This document shows, in pieces, positions 34,887 through 43,647 of a DNA stretch of 64,000 bases. How positions within the stretch are numbered: position 1 is the stretch's first letter; each line of letters begins with the position of its first letter. The DNA comes from Flavivirga rizhaonensis (lineage in GTDB: Bacteria > Bacteroidota > Bacteroidia > Flavobacteriales > Flavobacteriaceae): contig NZ_SRSO01000002.1 of NCBI RefSeq assembly GCF_004791695.1, positions 124,001-188,000 of the forward strand, written 5' to 3'. Position numbers and translations under genes: made by a program. The notes under the pieces were generated by a model. That model ran no database searches and had not been told where the DNA came from. It saw nothing but the letters and a program-made list of their open reading frames with translations.

Positions 34887-35777
34887 ATGACACAATTTTT
34901 TAAATATATAATCGGAGTCATTCTTATCGTTTTAGCGTCTTTGTATGTAGCAGATAAAGTATATACTCATATTAACTCAGTGTATTATTCTGATACAAAA
35001 TTTCAATTCATAAGAAGCTTTCAAGATAAAAAAGTAGATTACATTTTTTTAGGATCTTCAAGAGTCGAAAACGGTATAAACCCTTTAGTCATAGATTCTA
35101 TTACAGGAGGACATGCGGTGAATTTTGCTGTTCAAAGTTCTAAGATTAGTGATATGCTACTTATTTTAAAACTTTTAGACGAATATAATGTTTCTTATCA
35201 AAAAGTTTTTATTCAAATAGATTATATATATAATTTCCAAAATCAATATTCAAACGTATTAGATTACGAATTAATACCTTTTTATAATTCAAATAAAGTA
35301 ATACAAAACCATTTAGATAAATCGAACAAGTTTAACAGTTTTGAATTTTCTTTTCCGTTTATGCGTTATGCTCTTTATGACCAGAAAAATGGTTTCAGAA
35401 GGCTAGTTTCAAATTTTAAAAAATCACCTTCAGCATTTAGTTATAATAATGGGTTTAAGGAGTTACATGGTACTAGTTCTAAAAATACACATGATTTACC
35501 AAGTTATATAATTGAAAATAATTCGGATTTTGAAAATTTAAAAGCTTACATTTTCAAAAATAAAATTAACGCGTCATATTTTTGTTCTCCGATAAGAAGA
35601 GATACAAAAAACCTTGATTTTATTGATAAATTAACTCAGAAAATACCAGATTTAATTAATTATACTGGGATTATTAAAAACGAAGCATATTTTATAGATA
35701 ATATTCATTTAAACGAAAAAGGCGCATACAAGTTTTCTGAAATTTTTGCTAACTATATATTAAATCAATCATATTAA
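34887..35777 (+). CDS. SGNH-like periplasmic acyltransferase partner of the MBOAT protein
   Basis: A 296-residue protein with one N-terminal membrane helix (residues 7-22) and a periplasmic SGNH-like domain. FLGSSRVENG holds the block I Ser57 or Ser58. NFAVQSSKISDML near 76 is the block II-III region. FIDNIHLNEKG at 269-279 holds the block V pair Asp271 and His274. These are the catalytic positions in AlgJ/AlgX and DltD. It starts one base after the MBOAT stop. It probably takes the acyl group from the MBOAT protein and gives it to the polysaccharide. Confidence 0.83.
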   Translation: MTQFFKYIIGVILIVLASLYVADKVYTHINSVYYSDTKFQFIRSFQDKKVDYIFLGSSRVENGINPLVIDSITGGHAVNFAVQSSKISDMLLILKLLDEYNVSYQKVFIQIDYIYNFQNQYSNVLDYELIPFYNSNKVIQNHLDKSNKFNSFEFSFPFMRYALYDQKNGFRRLVSNFKKSPSAFSYNNGFKELHGTSSKNTHDLPSYIIENNSDFENLKAYIFKNKINASYFCSPIRRDTKNLDFIDKLTQKIPDLINYTGIIKNEAYFIDNIHLNEKGAYKFSEIFANYILNQSY

Positions 35778-35782
35778 TCTCA

Positions 35783-36928
35783 ATGAAAGTAGGTTATATA
35801 ACATCAGAATATCCACATCCTAAAGTTAAACAAGCTGCAGGAATAGCCACTAGTATTAAAAATCTTAGTATCGCTTTGGTTAAGAAAGGCGTTGAGGTCG
35901 TGGTATTTGTATATGGTCAAAATAACTCTGAAATAATTTATGATGAAGGGGTTGAAATACATCTTATCAAGAAAGAAACTTATAGAGTGTTTGCTTGGTA
36001 TTACTACAGGAAGCACATTCAAAACTATGTAAACAAAATAGCAGAAAAAAAGAATATAGATATTTTAGAAGCTGCGGATTGGACAGGGATATCAGCTTTT
36101 ATGAACCTTAGAGTACCTTTGGTTATTCGCTTTCATGGAAGTGATGCTTACTTCTGTAAATTAGAAAATAGAAAGCAAAAGTTTAAAAATTTCATGTTTG
36201 AGAAGATGGCTTTGCATAAAGCTAAAGCTTATATAGCTCCCACGACTTATGCAGGAATTGAAACCGCAAAGATATTTGGGTTAAATAAAAATAAAATTAA
36301 AACCATTCATTATGGTCTACAATTAGAAAATTTTGAAAATAATACACCAAAAGTTTATTATAGGAATACCATATTGTACATAGGTACTATTATAAGAAAA
36401 AAAGGTGTTTTAGAATTAGCAGAAATATTTAACAAGGTATTAAAACAAAACTCCGAAGCACGATTAATCCTTATAGGGAATGATGCTTCCGATATAAAAA
36501 CAGGTGAAAAATCCACTTATAAATTAATGGAGCAGATTCTTTCAAAAGAAGCCAAAAAACGTGTTGATTATTTAGGCAAAATACCTTACTCAAAAGTAAA
36601 GCAATATATTAAAAATGCGCATGTTTGTACTTTTCCATCTTTTGCAGAAACTTTGGGTATGGTAACAATAGAATCTATGGCCATGCAAAAACCAGTAGTT
36701 AATACCAGTATTGGCTGGGGACAAGAACTTATTGATGATAGTGTTAATGGCTATCTGGTACATCCAACAGAAATAGACGAATATGCAAATCGATTACTTG
36801 AACTACTCAATGATGAAGATTTATGTTTAAAAATAGGTAACGCTGCGAGAGAAAAAGTAGAAATACTTTTTGATATTGAAAAAAATGCAAATATAAATAT
36901 TGAATATTATAAATCTATTATATCATGA
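35783..36928 (+). CDS. Glycosyltransferase, GT4 type
   Basis: A 381-residue GT-B enzyme. KVGYITSEYPHPKVKQAAGI with the glycine-rich acceptor loop, PLVIRFHGSDAYFCKLE near residue 112, ILYIGTIIRKKGVLELAE near 196 and PSFAETLGMVTIESMAMQKP near 287 (E-x7-E) are standard GT4 features. The stop overlaps the next ATG by 4 bases (ATGA). Donor unknown. Confidence 0.9.
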   Translation: MKVGYITSEYPHPKVKQAAGIATSIKNLSIALVKKGVEVVVFVYGQNNSEIIYDEGVEIHLIKKETYRVFAWYYYRKHIQNYVNKIAEKKNIDILEAADWTGISAFMNLRVPLVIRFHGSDAYFCKLENRKQKFKNFMFEKMALHKAKAYIAPTTYAGIETAKIFGLNKNKIKTIHYGLQLENFENNTPKVYYRNTILYIGTIIRKKGVLELAEIFNKVLKQNSEARLILIGNDASDIKTGEKSTYKLMEQILSKEAKKRVDYLGKIPYSKVKQYIKNAHVCTFPSFAETLGMVTIESMAMQKPVVNTSIGWGQELIDDSVNGYLVHPTEIDEYANRLLELLNDEDLCLKIGNAAREKVEILFDIEKNANINIEYYKSIIS

Positions 36929-38469
36929 TGTATCTAATTCATCAAAATAATAGGTTGTTGAGGATTCTTGATAATGAATTCAAAGCAATTAGTTTTAATA
37001 AAAAACGAAGCATCACTGAAGCTTTATATGAATTGGCACAATGCTTTCCTACTGAAATTATTGTTTGGTGCCATAAAGCTTATATGGACTTTATTAATAA
37101 AAAGCATATTAACAATATTTTTCACCACAAACGTATTTTAGCTTCATATACTGTAAGTGATAAAAACTATATATCAAAACAAATAGGTTTTGTTGATCAA
37201 TCAGTATTTATTAAAGTAAATAAAGAAGTTACTTACCCAACATGGCTTATGAGTAGTGATATTGGGGGAATACATGCAGAAATTTTAATTACAGTTTTAA
37301 AAGATTTTAAGAAGCATAACAATTTTGATTATTTTCTTAATTCGCTAGCAAAATCGGCGATGTCTCAAGGATTATTTTGTTATTCCGAACCTCATTTTTT
37401 TATTAGTAAACCAAAAGCAATTAGTCATAATCAAATATCAACGTTAGAATTGTTCAAGTTTGTAAAATCCCATTATAAATGGGTTTGGGTATATTTATTA
37501 ATGTTGTGCTATCTAATCTATTTAAAAAAACTACCAATAATACCATTTGTTAAAAGCTTATTTTCAAATCGAAAATCATATGATTTGGACTTTAATACAA
37601 TAACTTTAAACTCTTCAAGGAAAGTTATTGATAAAAAAGAGATAGACGTTATAATACCAACTATAGGTAGAAAAGTGTATTTATATGATGTACTAAAAGA
37701 TTTATCGAAACAAACCATTTTACCAAAAAATGTTATCATAATTGAACAAAATCCAGATAAAAATTCAAATACAGAATTAAACTTTTTAACAGACGAAAGC
37801 TGGCCATTCAAGATAAACCATAAGTTTACTCACCAAACAGGTGTATGCAATGCCAGAAATATAGGTATTAACTTAGTACAAAGCGAATGGTTGTTTTTAG
37901 GTGATGATGACAATAGATTTGAACCCAATTTAATAGAGAACATTTTTGAAGAAATAGAAAAAACAGGTTCTAAAGTTGGATCAACAGTTTATTTAAAATC
38001 GGATGAGAAGCAGACTTATACTAAAACAGCACAAACCCCGGTTTTTGGAGGAGGAAATAGTTTTGTTAAATCTAGTGTAATAAATAATGTGAAATTTAAT
38101 TTACAATATGAATATAATTATGGCGAAGATTCCGATTTTGGAATGCAGATACGTAATTTAGGTGAAGATATTATATACTTTTCTAATATAAGAATAACAC
38201 ATTTAAAAGCTCCTGTGGGAGGTTATAGAATAAAAGTTGAACATCCGTGGGAAAACGAAAAGCATATGCCCAAACCTTCCCCAACAATCATGTTATTTAA
38301 TTTAAAATATCTAACAAAACAACAAAATCAGCTGTACAAATTATTACTTTTTATTAAATTTTATAAGAGCCAGTCAATTAAAAACCCATTTAAGTATATT
38401 GCTAGTATGAAAAGAAAATGGCAAACAAGTTTAAAATGGGCAGACACTTTAAAAAAAAGGAATGCTTAA
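36925..38469 (+). CDS. Two-part protein: unknown N-terminal domain, membrane helix and family 2 glycosyltransferase
   Basis: A 514-residue protein. Residues 1 to about 180 match no family I recognise: a charged region (FNKKRSITEALYELAQCFP, IIVWCHKAYMDF) with a metal-free look. A hydrophobic segment follows near 185-205 (WVWVYLLMLCYLIYL). Residues 240-500 are a GT2 domain: VIIPTIGRKVYLYDVLKDL, CNARNIGINLV and LFLGDDDNRFEP with the DDD metal site, and YGEDSDFGMQI as the base region. The domain order with a helix between them suggests a membrane-held enzyme. It overlaps its neighbours by 4 and 8 bases. Confidence 0.85.
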   Translation: MMYLIHQNNRLLRILDNEFKAISFNKKRSITEALYELAQCFPTEIIVWCHKAYMDFINKKHINNIFHHKRILASYTVSDKNYISKQIGFVDQSVFIKVNKEVTYPTWLMSSDIGGIHAEILITVLKDFKKHNNFDYFLNSLAKSAMSQGLFCYSEPHFFISKPKAISHNQISTLELFKFVKSHYKWVWVYLLMLCYLIYLKKLPIIPFVKSLFSNRKSYDLDFNTITLNSSRKVIDKKEIDVIIPTIGRKVYLYDVLKDLSKQTILPKNVIIIEQNPDKNSNTELNFLTDESWPFKINHKFTHQTGVCNARNIGINLVQSEWLFLGDDDNRFEPNLIENIFEEIEKTGSKVGSTVYLKSDEKQTYTKTAQTPVFGGGNSFVKSSVINNVKFNLQYEYNYGEDSDFGMQIRNLGEDIIYFSNIRITHLKAPVGGYRIKVEHPWENEKHMPKPSPTIMLFNLKYLTKQQNQLYKLLLFIKFYKSQSIKNPFKYIASMKRKWQTSLKWADTLKKRNA

Positions 38470-39508
38470 GCTTTTTACAGATATAGATTTATTAACAGAA
38501 GAAAATCGTGGTTTAGTTTTTCCACTATTATTTGATTTGCATTATGGGTATAATGAATATTTAAGAGATTATTACACTATTGTTAAAGATATAAATGATT
38601 CTGATGTAGCAATTTTTCCTTTAGAGTATTCTTATGGATTGAAACATCATAAATCTCTGGTAAACGACTTTTTAACTAAAGCAAAAACTTTAAACAAAAC
38701 GATTTGGGTTTATTCAGGAGGTGATTTTGGGTTTACAATAAACGATGAAAGTATTTTCACTTTTAGATTGAGCGGATTTAAAAGTAAGCTAAATAGCCAA
38801 ACAGTTATTATGCCCTCTTTTATCAATGATCCTTATGACGCGTATTTAAAACAAAAATTTGCAACTATTAATAAAGAAAAACTTCCTAGATTGGGTTTTG
38901 TTGGTCATGCCAAAGGAGGACTTAAAAAGTACGTTAAAGAACTTTTAAGCTTTCTTAAAGTGAATATAAAACGTATTCTTTTAAGCGAAAATAAGGATTA
39001 TCAGTCATTTTATCCATCAAGTATTAAACGTGCTAAGTATCTAAAAAAACTTTTTGAATCAGATTACATAATAACAAATTTTATTTTACGAAGTGATTAT
39101 AGAGCGGGTTTTAAGAATAAGGAACAAAAAGAAAATACTACAGCAGAATTTTATCAAAATATATACAATAATCCATATACCTTTTGTCTAAGAGGAGCTG
39201 GTAACTTTTCGGTTAGATTTTATGAAACCTTAGCTGTTGGTAGAATACCTGTTTTAATAGATACAGATTGTGAATTACCTTTGTCACATAAAATAAAATG
39301 GAGTAAGCACTGTGTAATAATTAAAGAAGAAAACGATAAATCGATGGTTGAAAAAATTCAAGATTTTCATAGTAGATTTAGTGAAGAAAGTTTTATTGAG
39401 TTTCAAAATAGCAATAGGTTTTTATGGAAAAACCTTTTAAGAAGAGAACATTTTTTTAAAGAGGTACATGATGATTTCTTATTAAAAAACACAAATAATA
39501 GCTTATGA
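38462..39508 (+). CDS. Exostosin-like (GT47-type) glycosyltransferase
   Basis: A 348-residue protein whose C-terminal part reads FCLRGAGNFSVRFYETLAVG, then RIPVLI, near residues 238-265. This matches the exostosin/GT47 donor-site pattern (FCL-x-P-G-x2-S-R-x2-E-x3-G-x-I-PV). The N-terminal part has DSDVAIFPLEYSYG and WVYSGGDFGF. GT47 enzymes in animals and plants make heparan sulfate and xyloglucan or pectin chains; bacterial relatives are poorly described. It overlaps both neighbours by 8 and 4 bases, so it is firmly in the operon. Confidence 0.82.
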   Translation: MLKLFTDIDLLTEENRGLVFPLLFDLHYGYNEYLRDYYTIVKDINDSDVAIFPLEYSYGLKHHKSLVNDFLTKAKTLNKTIWVYSGGDFGFTINDESIFTFRLSGFKSKLNSQTVIMPSFINDPYDAYLKQKFATINKEKLPRLGFVGHAKGGLKKYVKELLSFLKVNIKRILLSENKDYQSFYPSSIKRAKYLKKLFESDYIITNFILRSDYRAGFKNKEQKENTTAEFYQNIYNNPYTFCLRGAGNFSVRFYETLAVGRIPVLIDTDCELPLSHKIKWSKHCVIIKEENDKSMVEKIQDFHSRFSEESFIEFQNSNRFLWKNLLRREHFFKEVHDDFLLKNTNNSL

Positions 39509-40497
39509 AGTTTTCATTAATAATATGTACATATATGAGGTGTGAAGCTTTGTCGAAGCTTTTAATGTCAATTCAAAACCAAATAGTTTATCCAAATGAA
39601 ATACTGATTGTAGATGGATCAATTAATGATGAAACAAAGCAGTTTTTGGAAAAGAACTTCTTTGAAAATTTAAAGTATTATAAAGTAGAAGAAGCACAAA
39701 GAGGTTTAACAAAACAAAGAAACTATGGGATTAATTTAATCTCAAGTGAATCTGAGATCGTTTGCTTTTTGGATGATGATGTTATTTTAGAAAAAGAATA
39801 TTTCAAAAATTTAATAAATACCTACAAAGACAAAAAAGATGCCCTGGCTGTTGGTGGTTATATTACAAATGAAGTTGTTTGGGAAAAGTCAGATGAGAAA
39901 GGACAAAAGAATAAATATTATTATGATGGATGGATGCGAAATGAGTCATCTAGATTTAAAATAAGAAGTCTTTTAGGTTTACAACCAGATGCAAAACCTG
40001 GGTTTTTGCCTACCTTTGCCCATGGGCGTTCTATAGGCTACTTACCTCCTTCAAATAAAATATATAATGTTGAATTTTTTATGGGAGGCGTGTCATCTTA
40101 CAAAAAATTACTCTTCGATAAAATTAAATTTTCTAATTACTTTCATGGGTATGGTTTATATGAAGACTTAGATTTTTGTCTAAGAGCCTCTAAGTTAGGA
40201 AAGCTATACCTCAATACAGCCGCAAAATTAGAACATCATCATGAAGAATCTGGACGTCCAAATAAATTTATTTTTGGAAAAATGATTGTTAGAAATAGTT
40301 GGTATGTTTGGAAAGTAAAATATAAAAACCCGACATTTAAAGCCGTTTTTAAATATCATTCTACCGTATTATTGCTTATATTAATTCGCTTTGCAAATAG
40401 TTTTTATGGTAATAATAAAAAACAAGCGTTTACAGAAACCTTAGGAAGATTAAAAGGATGGTTCTCTTTATTTTATAACAAACCAAAACTTTCATGA
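39505..40497 (+). CDS. Family 2 glycosyltransferase
   Basis: A 330-residue GT-A enzyme. FSLIICTYMRCEALSKLL opens the fold, ILIVDGSINDETKQFL follows near residue 34, RGLTKQRNYGINLI near 66 and VCFLDDDVILEKEYF near 86 supplies the DDD metal site. GYGLYEDLDFCLRASKLG near 213 has the ED base and KLEHHHEESGRP the C-terminal His cluster. The family is common in flavobacterial capsule loci. It overlaps the next gene by 4 bases. Confidence 0.9.
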   Translation: MKFSLIICTYMRCEALSKLLMSIQNQIVYPNEILIVDGSINDETKQFLEKNFFENLKYYKVEEAQRGLTKQRNYGINLISSESEIVCFLDDDVILEKEYFKNLINTYKDKKDALAVGGYITNEVVWEKSDEKGQKNKYYYDGWMRNESSRFKIRSLLGLQPDAKPGFLPTFAHGRSIGYLPPSNKIYNVEFFMGGVSSYKKLLFDKIKFSNYFHGYGLYEDLDFCLRASKLGKLYLNTAAKLEHHHEESGRPNKFIFGKMIVRNSWYVWKVKYKNPTFKAVFKYHSTVLLLILIRFANSFYGNNKKQAFTETLGRLKGWFSLFYNKPKLS

Positions 40498-41438
40498 CAA
40501 AAATAGAATTTTTAAAAGAAAACTTAATTAACCCATCTACAGGAAAAGGATGTAAATCTTTTGAAGAGAATGAAGTGATTTTTGAATGCGGAGGAAAGTC
40601 AGACGTGTTAAATAATATACCTATCATCATTGATGAATCAACGAGCATATTTAAATCAAAAGACATATTAGAGAAGGCTCCAACAACTCAAAATTCAAAT
40701 TACAGAAAAGATAATTTTAAAAATACGTTTCGTAAAAAAATACTACCATCCTTATCTAAAGACTTTTCTTTTAAAAAACGATATACAGAATTAGCTAAAC
40801 AATTTGAAAACAAGCGAATTTTAGTTATTGGAGCTGGAGACAAGATAGATTTTTACAATGAAATTTTTAAAAATGCTTTAGTTATAACTTCAGACGTTCA
40901 TTTACAATTTTCTCCAGATTTAGTTTTTGATGCACATCAAATTCCATTTCAAAATGCTAGCTTTGATTTAATTATAGCTTCTCAAGTTTTAGAGCATACT
41001 TTCAAACCGTGGATAGTCGCTAATGAGCTGCAACGTGTGGTTAAAATTAATGGGTTTTTATTAGTAGAAGTTCCTTTTAACTTTCCTTATCACAGCCCTC
41101 CTTACGATTTTTTTAGATTCACATTCACAGGTTTAAGAAGTTTATTCCATAAATGTAGTTTGCATAATTATGAAGCTTCAGAAGGCAGTGCCAGTGCAGT
41201 AGCAACATTTAATTCTCAATTTTTAATAGATTTATTTAAAAACAGATATTTAAGAATGATTGTATTGTTTATCTCCAGACTATTATTTGGTTGGTTAAAA
41301 TATATTGATTTACTAAAATCTAGAAAAAATTATTTTAGTATGATTTCCCCTATGGGATTTAATATGGTATTTACAAGAGATGAAAAAGAAAGAACTAATG
41401 AAGAGCTACTTAATGAGTTTTATAAATTGAAGGTTTAA
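40494..41438 (+). CDS. Class I SAM-dependent methyltransferase
   Basis: A 314-residue protein. The first 50 residues (LINPSTGKGCKSFEENEVIF, NNIPIIID) resemble the Trm112-like leader of capsule methyltransferases, without its usual Cys pairs. The SAM core follows: RILVIGAGDKIDFYNEIF near residue 108, FDAHQIPFQNASFDLIIASQ near 143 and VLEHTFKPW with the common EH motif. RFTFTGLRSLF is another shared segment of the Methyltransf_11 group. It may methylate a sugar or terminate the chain. Overlap of 4 bases with the upstream glycosyltransferase indicates coupling. Confidence 0.85.
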   Translation: MTKIEFLKENLINPSTGKGCKSFEENEVIFECGGKSDVLNNIPIIIDESTSIFKSKDILEKAPTTQNSNYRKDNFKNTFRKKILPSLSKDFSFKKRYTELAKQFENKRILVIGAGDKIDFYNEIFKNALVITSDVHLQFSPDLVFDAHQIPFQNASFDLIIASQVLEHTFKPWIVANELQRVVKINGFLLVEVPFNFPYHSPPYDFFRFTFTGLRSLFHKCSLHNYEASEGSASAVATFNSQFLIDLFKNRYLRMIVLFISRLLFGWLKYIDLLKSRKNYFSMISPMGFNMVFTRDEKERTNEELLNEFYKLKV

Positions 41439-41440
41439 GG

Positions 41441-42559
41441 ATGAAATTCACGATTATCACACATGTTGAACATAAATCAAAAGAGGATGTATTCTACGCT
41501 TACGCTCCATATGTGAGAGAAATGAATTTATGGTTAAAACATATTGATGAACTTGAAATAGTAGCTCCATTATCATCCAACCCTATATCAAAAATAGACA
41601 TTTCTTATAAACACCAGCATATTATCTTTAGATCAATACCTTCTATTGAGTTTACTTCCGTTAAAACTATTTTAACATCGATAATTAAAATTCCAGTTAT
41701 TCTTTTTCAACTTATTAAGGCATTTCAGAAAACGGATCATATTCACTTACGTTGTCCGGGAAATATAGGGCTATTAGGGTGCATTATTCAGTTTTTCTTT
41801 CCAAAGAAAACAAAGACGGCTAAATATGCTGGAAATTGGGATCCCAAGTCAAAACAATCTTTTAGTTATAGATTGCAAAAATGGTTGTTATCTAATACAT
41901 TTCTGACTAGAAATATAACAGTTTTAGTATATGGTCAATGGAAAAATCAAACTAAAAATATAAAATCATTTTTTACAGCAACATATTCAGAAAATGAAAT
42001 TAGTGTTCCAAAATCAAGAAATTATTCTAAAGCTTTAAAATTTATTTTCCTTGGAAGTTTGGTTGAGGGCAAAAGACCTTTATTAGTGATAAAAATTATT
42101 GAAGCTCTTTATAAAAAAGGTAAAGAAGTTTCTTTGGAGGTTTATGGAGAAGGTGTTTTAAGTAAAGAACTTGAAGATTACATTGTGAATAATAACTTAG
42201 AAAAAAGAATTAATTTGCATGGAAACAGAGAGAAAAACGTTATCAAGAATGCATTAAAAGAAGCTCATTTTTTAATATTACCATCAAAATCTGAAGGTTG
42301 GCCAAAAGCGGTTGCAGAAGCTATGTTTTTTGGAGTTATTCCAATTTCAACATTAATATCATGTGTCCCATACATGTTAGATCATGGAAGTAGAGGCATA
42401 TTAATAGAAAGCAGTTTAGACAAAGCAGTTAAAACTATTGAAGAAACATTAAATAATGGAGAAAAATATTTGGAAAAGATGTCTTTAGAGGCTTCAATAT
42501 GGTCTCAAAATTATACATTAGAGGCTTTTGAAACGGAAATTAAAGAATTGTTGTTTTAA
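41441..42559 (+). CDS. Glycosyltransferase, GT4 type
   Basis: A 372-residue GT-B protein. The N-terminal part KFTIITHVEHKSKEDVFYAY is unlike the usual glycine loop. HIHLRCPGNIGLLGCII near residue 98 and TAKYAGNWDPKSKQ near 126 are recognisable in one Bacteroidota subgroup. FIFLGSLVEGKRPLLVIKII near 200 and PSKSEGWPKAVAEAMFFGV near 281 form the donor site. It is two bases after the methyltransferase. Donor unknown. Confidence 0.86.
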   Translation: MKFTIITHVEHKSKEDVFYAYAPYVREMNLWLKHIDELEIVAPLSSNPISKIDISYKHQHIIFRSIPSIEFTSVKTILTSIIKIPVILFQLIKAFQKTDHIHLRCPGNIGLLGCIIQFFFPKKTKTAKYAGNWDPKSKQSFSYRLQKWLLSNTFLTRNITVLVYGQWKNQTKNIKSFFTATYSENEISVPKSRNYSKALKFIFLGSLVEGKRPLLVIKIIEALYKKGKEVSLEVYGEGVLSKELEDYIVNNNLEKRINLHGNREKNVIKNALKEAHFLILPSKSEGWPKAVAEAMFFGVIPISTLISCVPYMLDHGSRGILIESSLDKAVKTIEETLNNGEKYLEKMSLEASIWSQNYTLEAFETEIKELLF

Positions 42560-42567
42560 TTAATTAT

Positions 42568-43641
42568 ATGAGAGTACTACAATTAATAGATTCTTTACAA
42601 ATTGGTGGAGCTGAGCGCGTTGCAGTGAATATTGCAAATGCCTTAATAAATGAAAAAGTAACATCGTTTCTTTGCGCAACAAGAGAAGAAGGGTTACTAA
42701 AAAAAAGTCTTTCAGAAAATGTTGAATATAAATTTTTAAATAAAAAGAAAACGATTGATTTTAGTGCAATTATTCGATTAAATAAATTTATTAAGAATAA
42801 TAATATAGATATAATTCATGCACATTCTACTTCATTTTTTTTGGCAACAATTATAAAATTATTTAACAGAAAAATCACTGTTATTTGGCATGACCATTAT
42901 GGTAATAGTGAGTTTTTAAAGGACCGAAAGTTTAGAGTTTTAAAGTTTTGTTCAGTATATTTTTCTCATGTTTTCAGTGTTAATAGATCTTTAGAAGCAT
43001 GGGCCAAAGAAAACCTAAAAGCTAAAAGTGTTTCTTACCTTTCAAATTTTGCAATAATAAATAAAACTTTAAAAAATACTAAGTTAAAGGGGCGTGATGG
43101 AAACCGTATAATTTGTTTAGCTAATTTAAGACCCCAAAAGGATCATTTTACACTTTTGGAAGCCTTTAAAAAAGTAATTGACTTATATCCCAATTGGACT
43201 CTGCATTGTGTTGGTAAAGACTTTAACGATGAATATTCTAGGTTAATTCATCATAAAATTGATGATATGGGGTTGAAGGATAATGTTTTTTTATATGGCA
43301 GCAAACCTGATGTTTTTAATATTTTAAATCAATGTGAAATAGGCATTCTGTCTTCAAAATCCGAAGGTTTACCATTAGCTCTTTTAGAATATGGTTTATC
43401 AAAACTAGCCGTTATATCAACAAAAGTTGGTGAATGTAAAATGCTAATAAAAAATAATGTTACGGGATTATTGATATCACCATCAAAGCCAAAAAAAATG
43501 TTTGATGTTATATCTTTGTATATTGAAAATATACAATTGAGAATCAAGCATGCAGAAGGTTACAATAAACATATTTTAGATAATTATTCCGAAAAAGCCC
43601 AGATAGAGACCATATTGAAAACTTATAATACTTATAACTAA
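42568..43641 (+). CDS. Glycosyltransferase, GT4 type
   Basis: A 357-residue classical GT4 enzyme: QLIDSLQIGGAERVAVNIA at the start, IIHAHSTSFFLATI near 82, CLANLRPQKDHFTLLEAFKK near 184 and LSSKSEGLPLALLEYGLSK near 266 with the Glu pair. The overall layout is that of N-acetylgalactosamine/galactose transferases in capsule loci, but donor type cannot be read off. Its stop TAA is in the same frame as the following TTG-started gene. Confidence 0.9.
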   Translation: MRVLQLIDSLQIGGAERVAVNIANALINEKVTSFLCATREEGLLKKSLSENVEYKFLNKKKTIDFSAIIRLNKFIKNNNIDIIHAHSTSFFLATIIKLFNRKITVIWHDHYGNSEFLKDRKFRVLKFCSVYFSHVFSVNRSLEAWAKENLKAKSVSYLSNFAIINKTLKNTKLKGRDGNRIICLANLRPQKDHFTLLEAFKKVIDLYPNWTLHCVGKDFNDEYSRLIHHKIDDMGLKDNVFLYGSKPDVFNILNQCEIGILSSKSEGLPLALLEYGLSKLAVISTKVGECKMLIKNNVTGLLISPSKPKKMFDVISLYIENIQLRIKHAEGYNKHILDNYSEKAQIETILKTYNTYN

Positions 43642-43647
43642 GCTATA

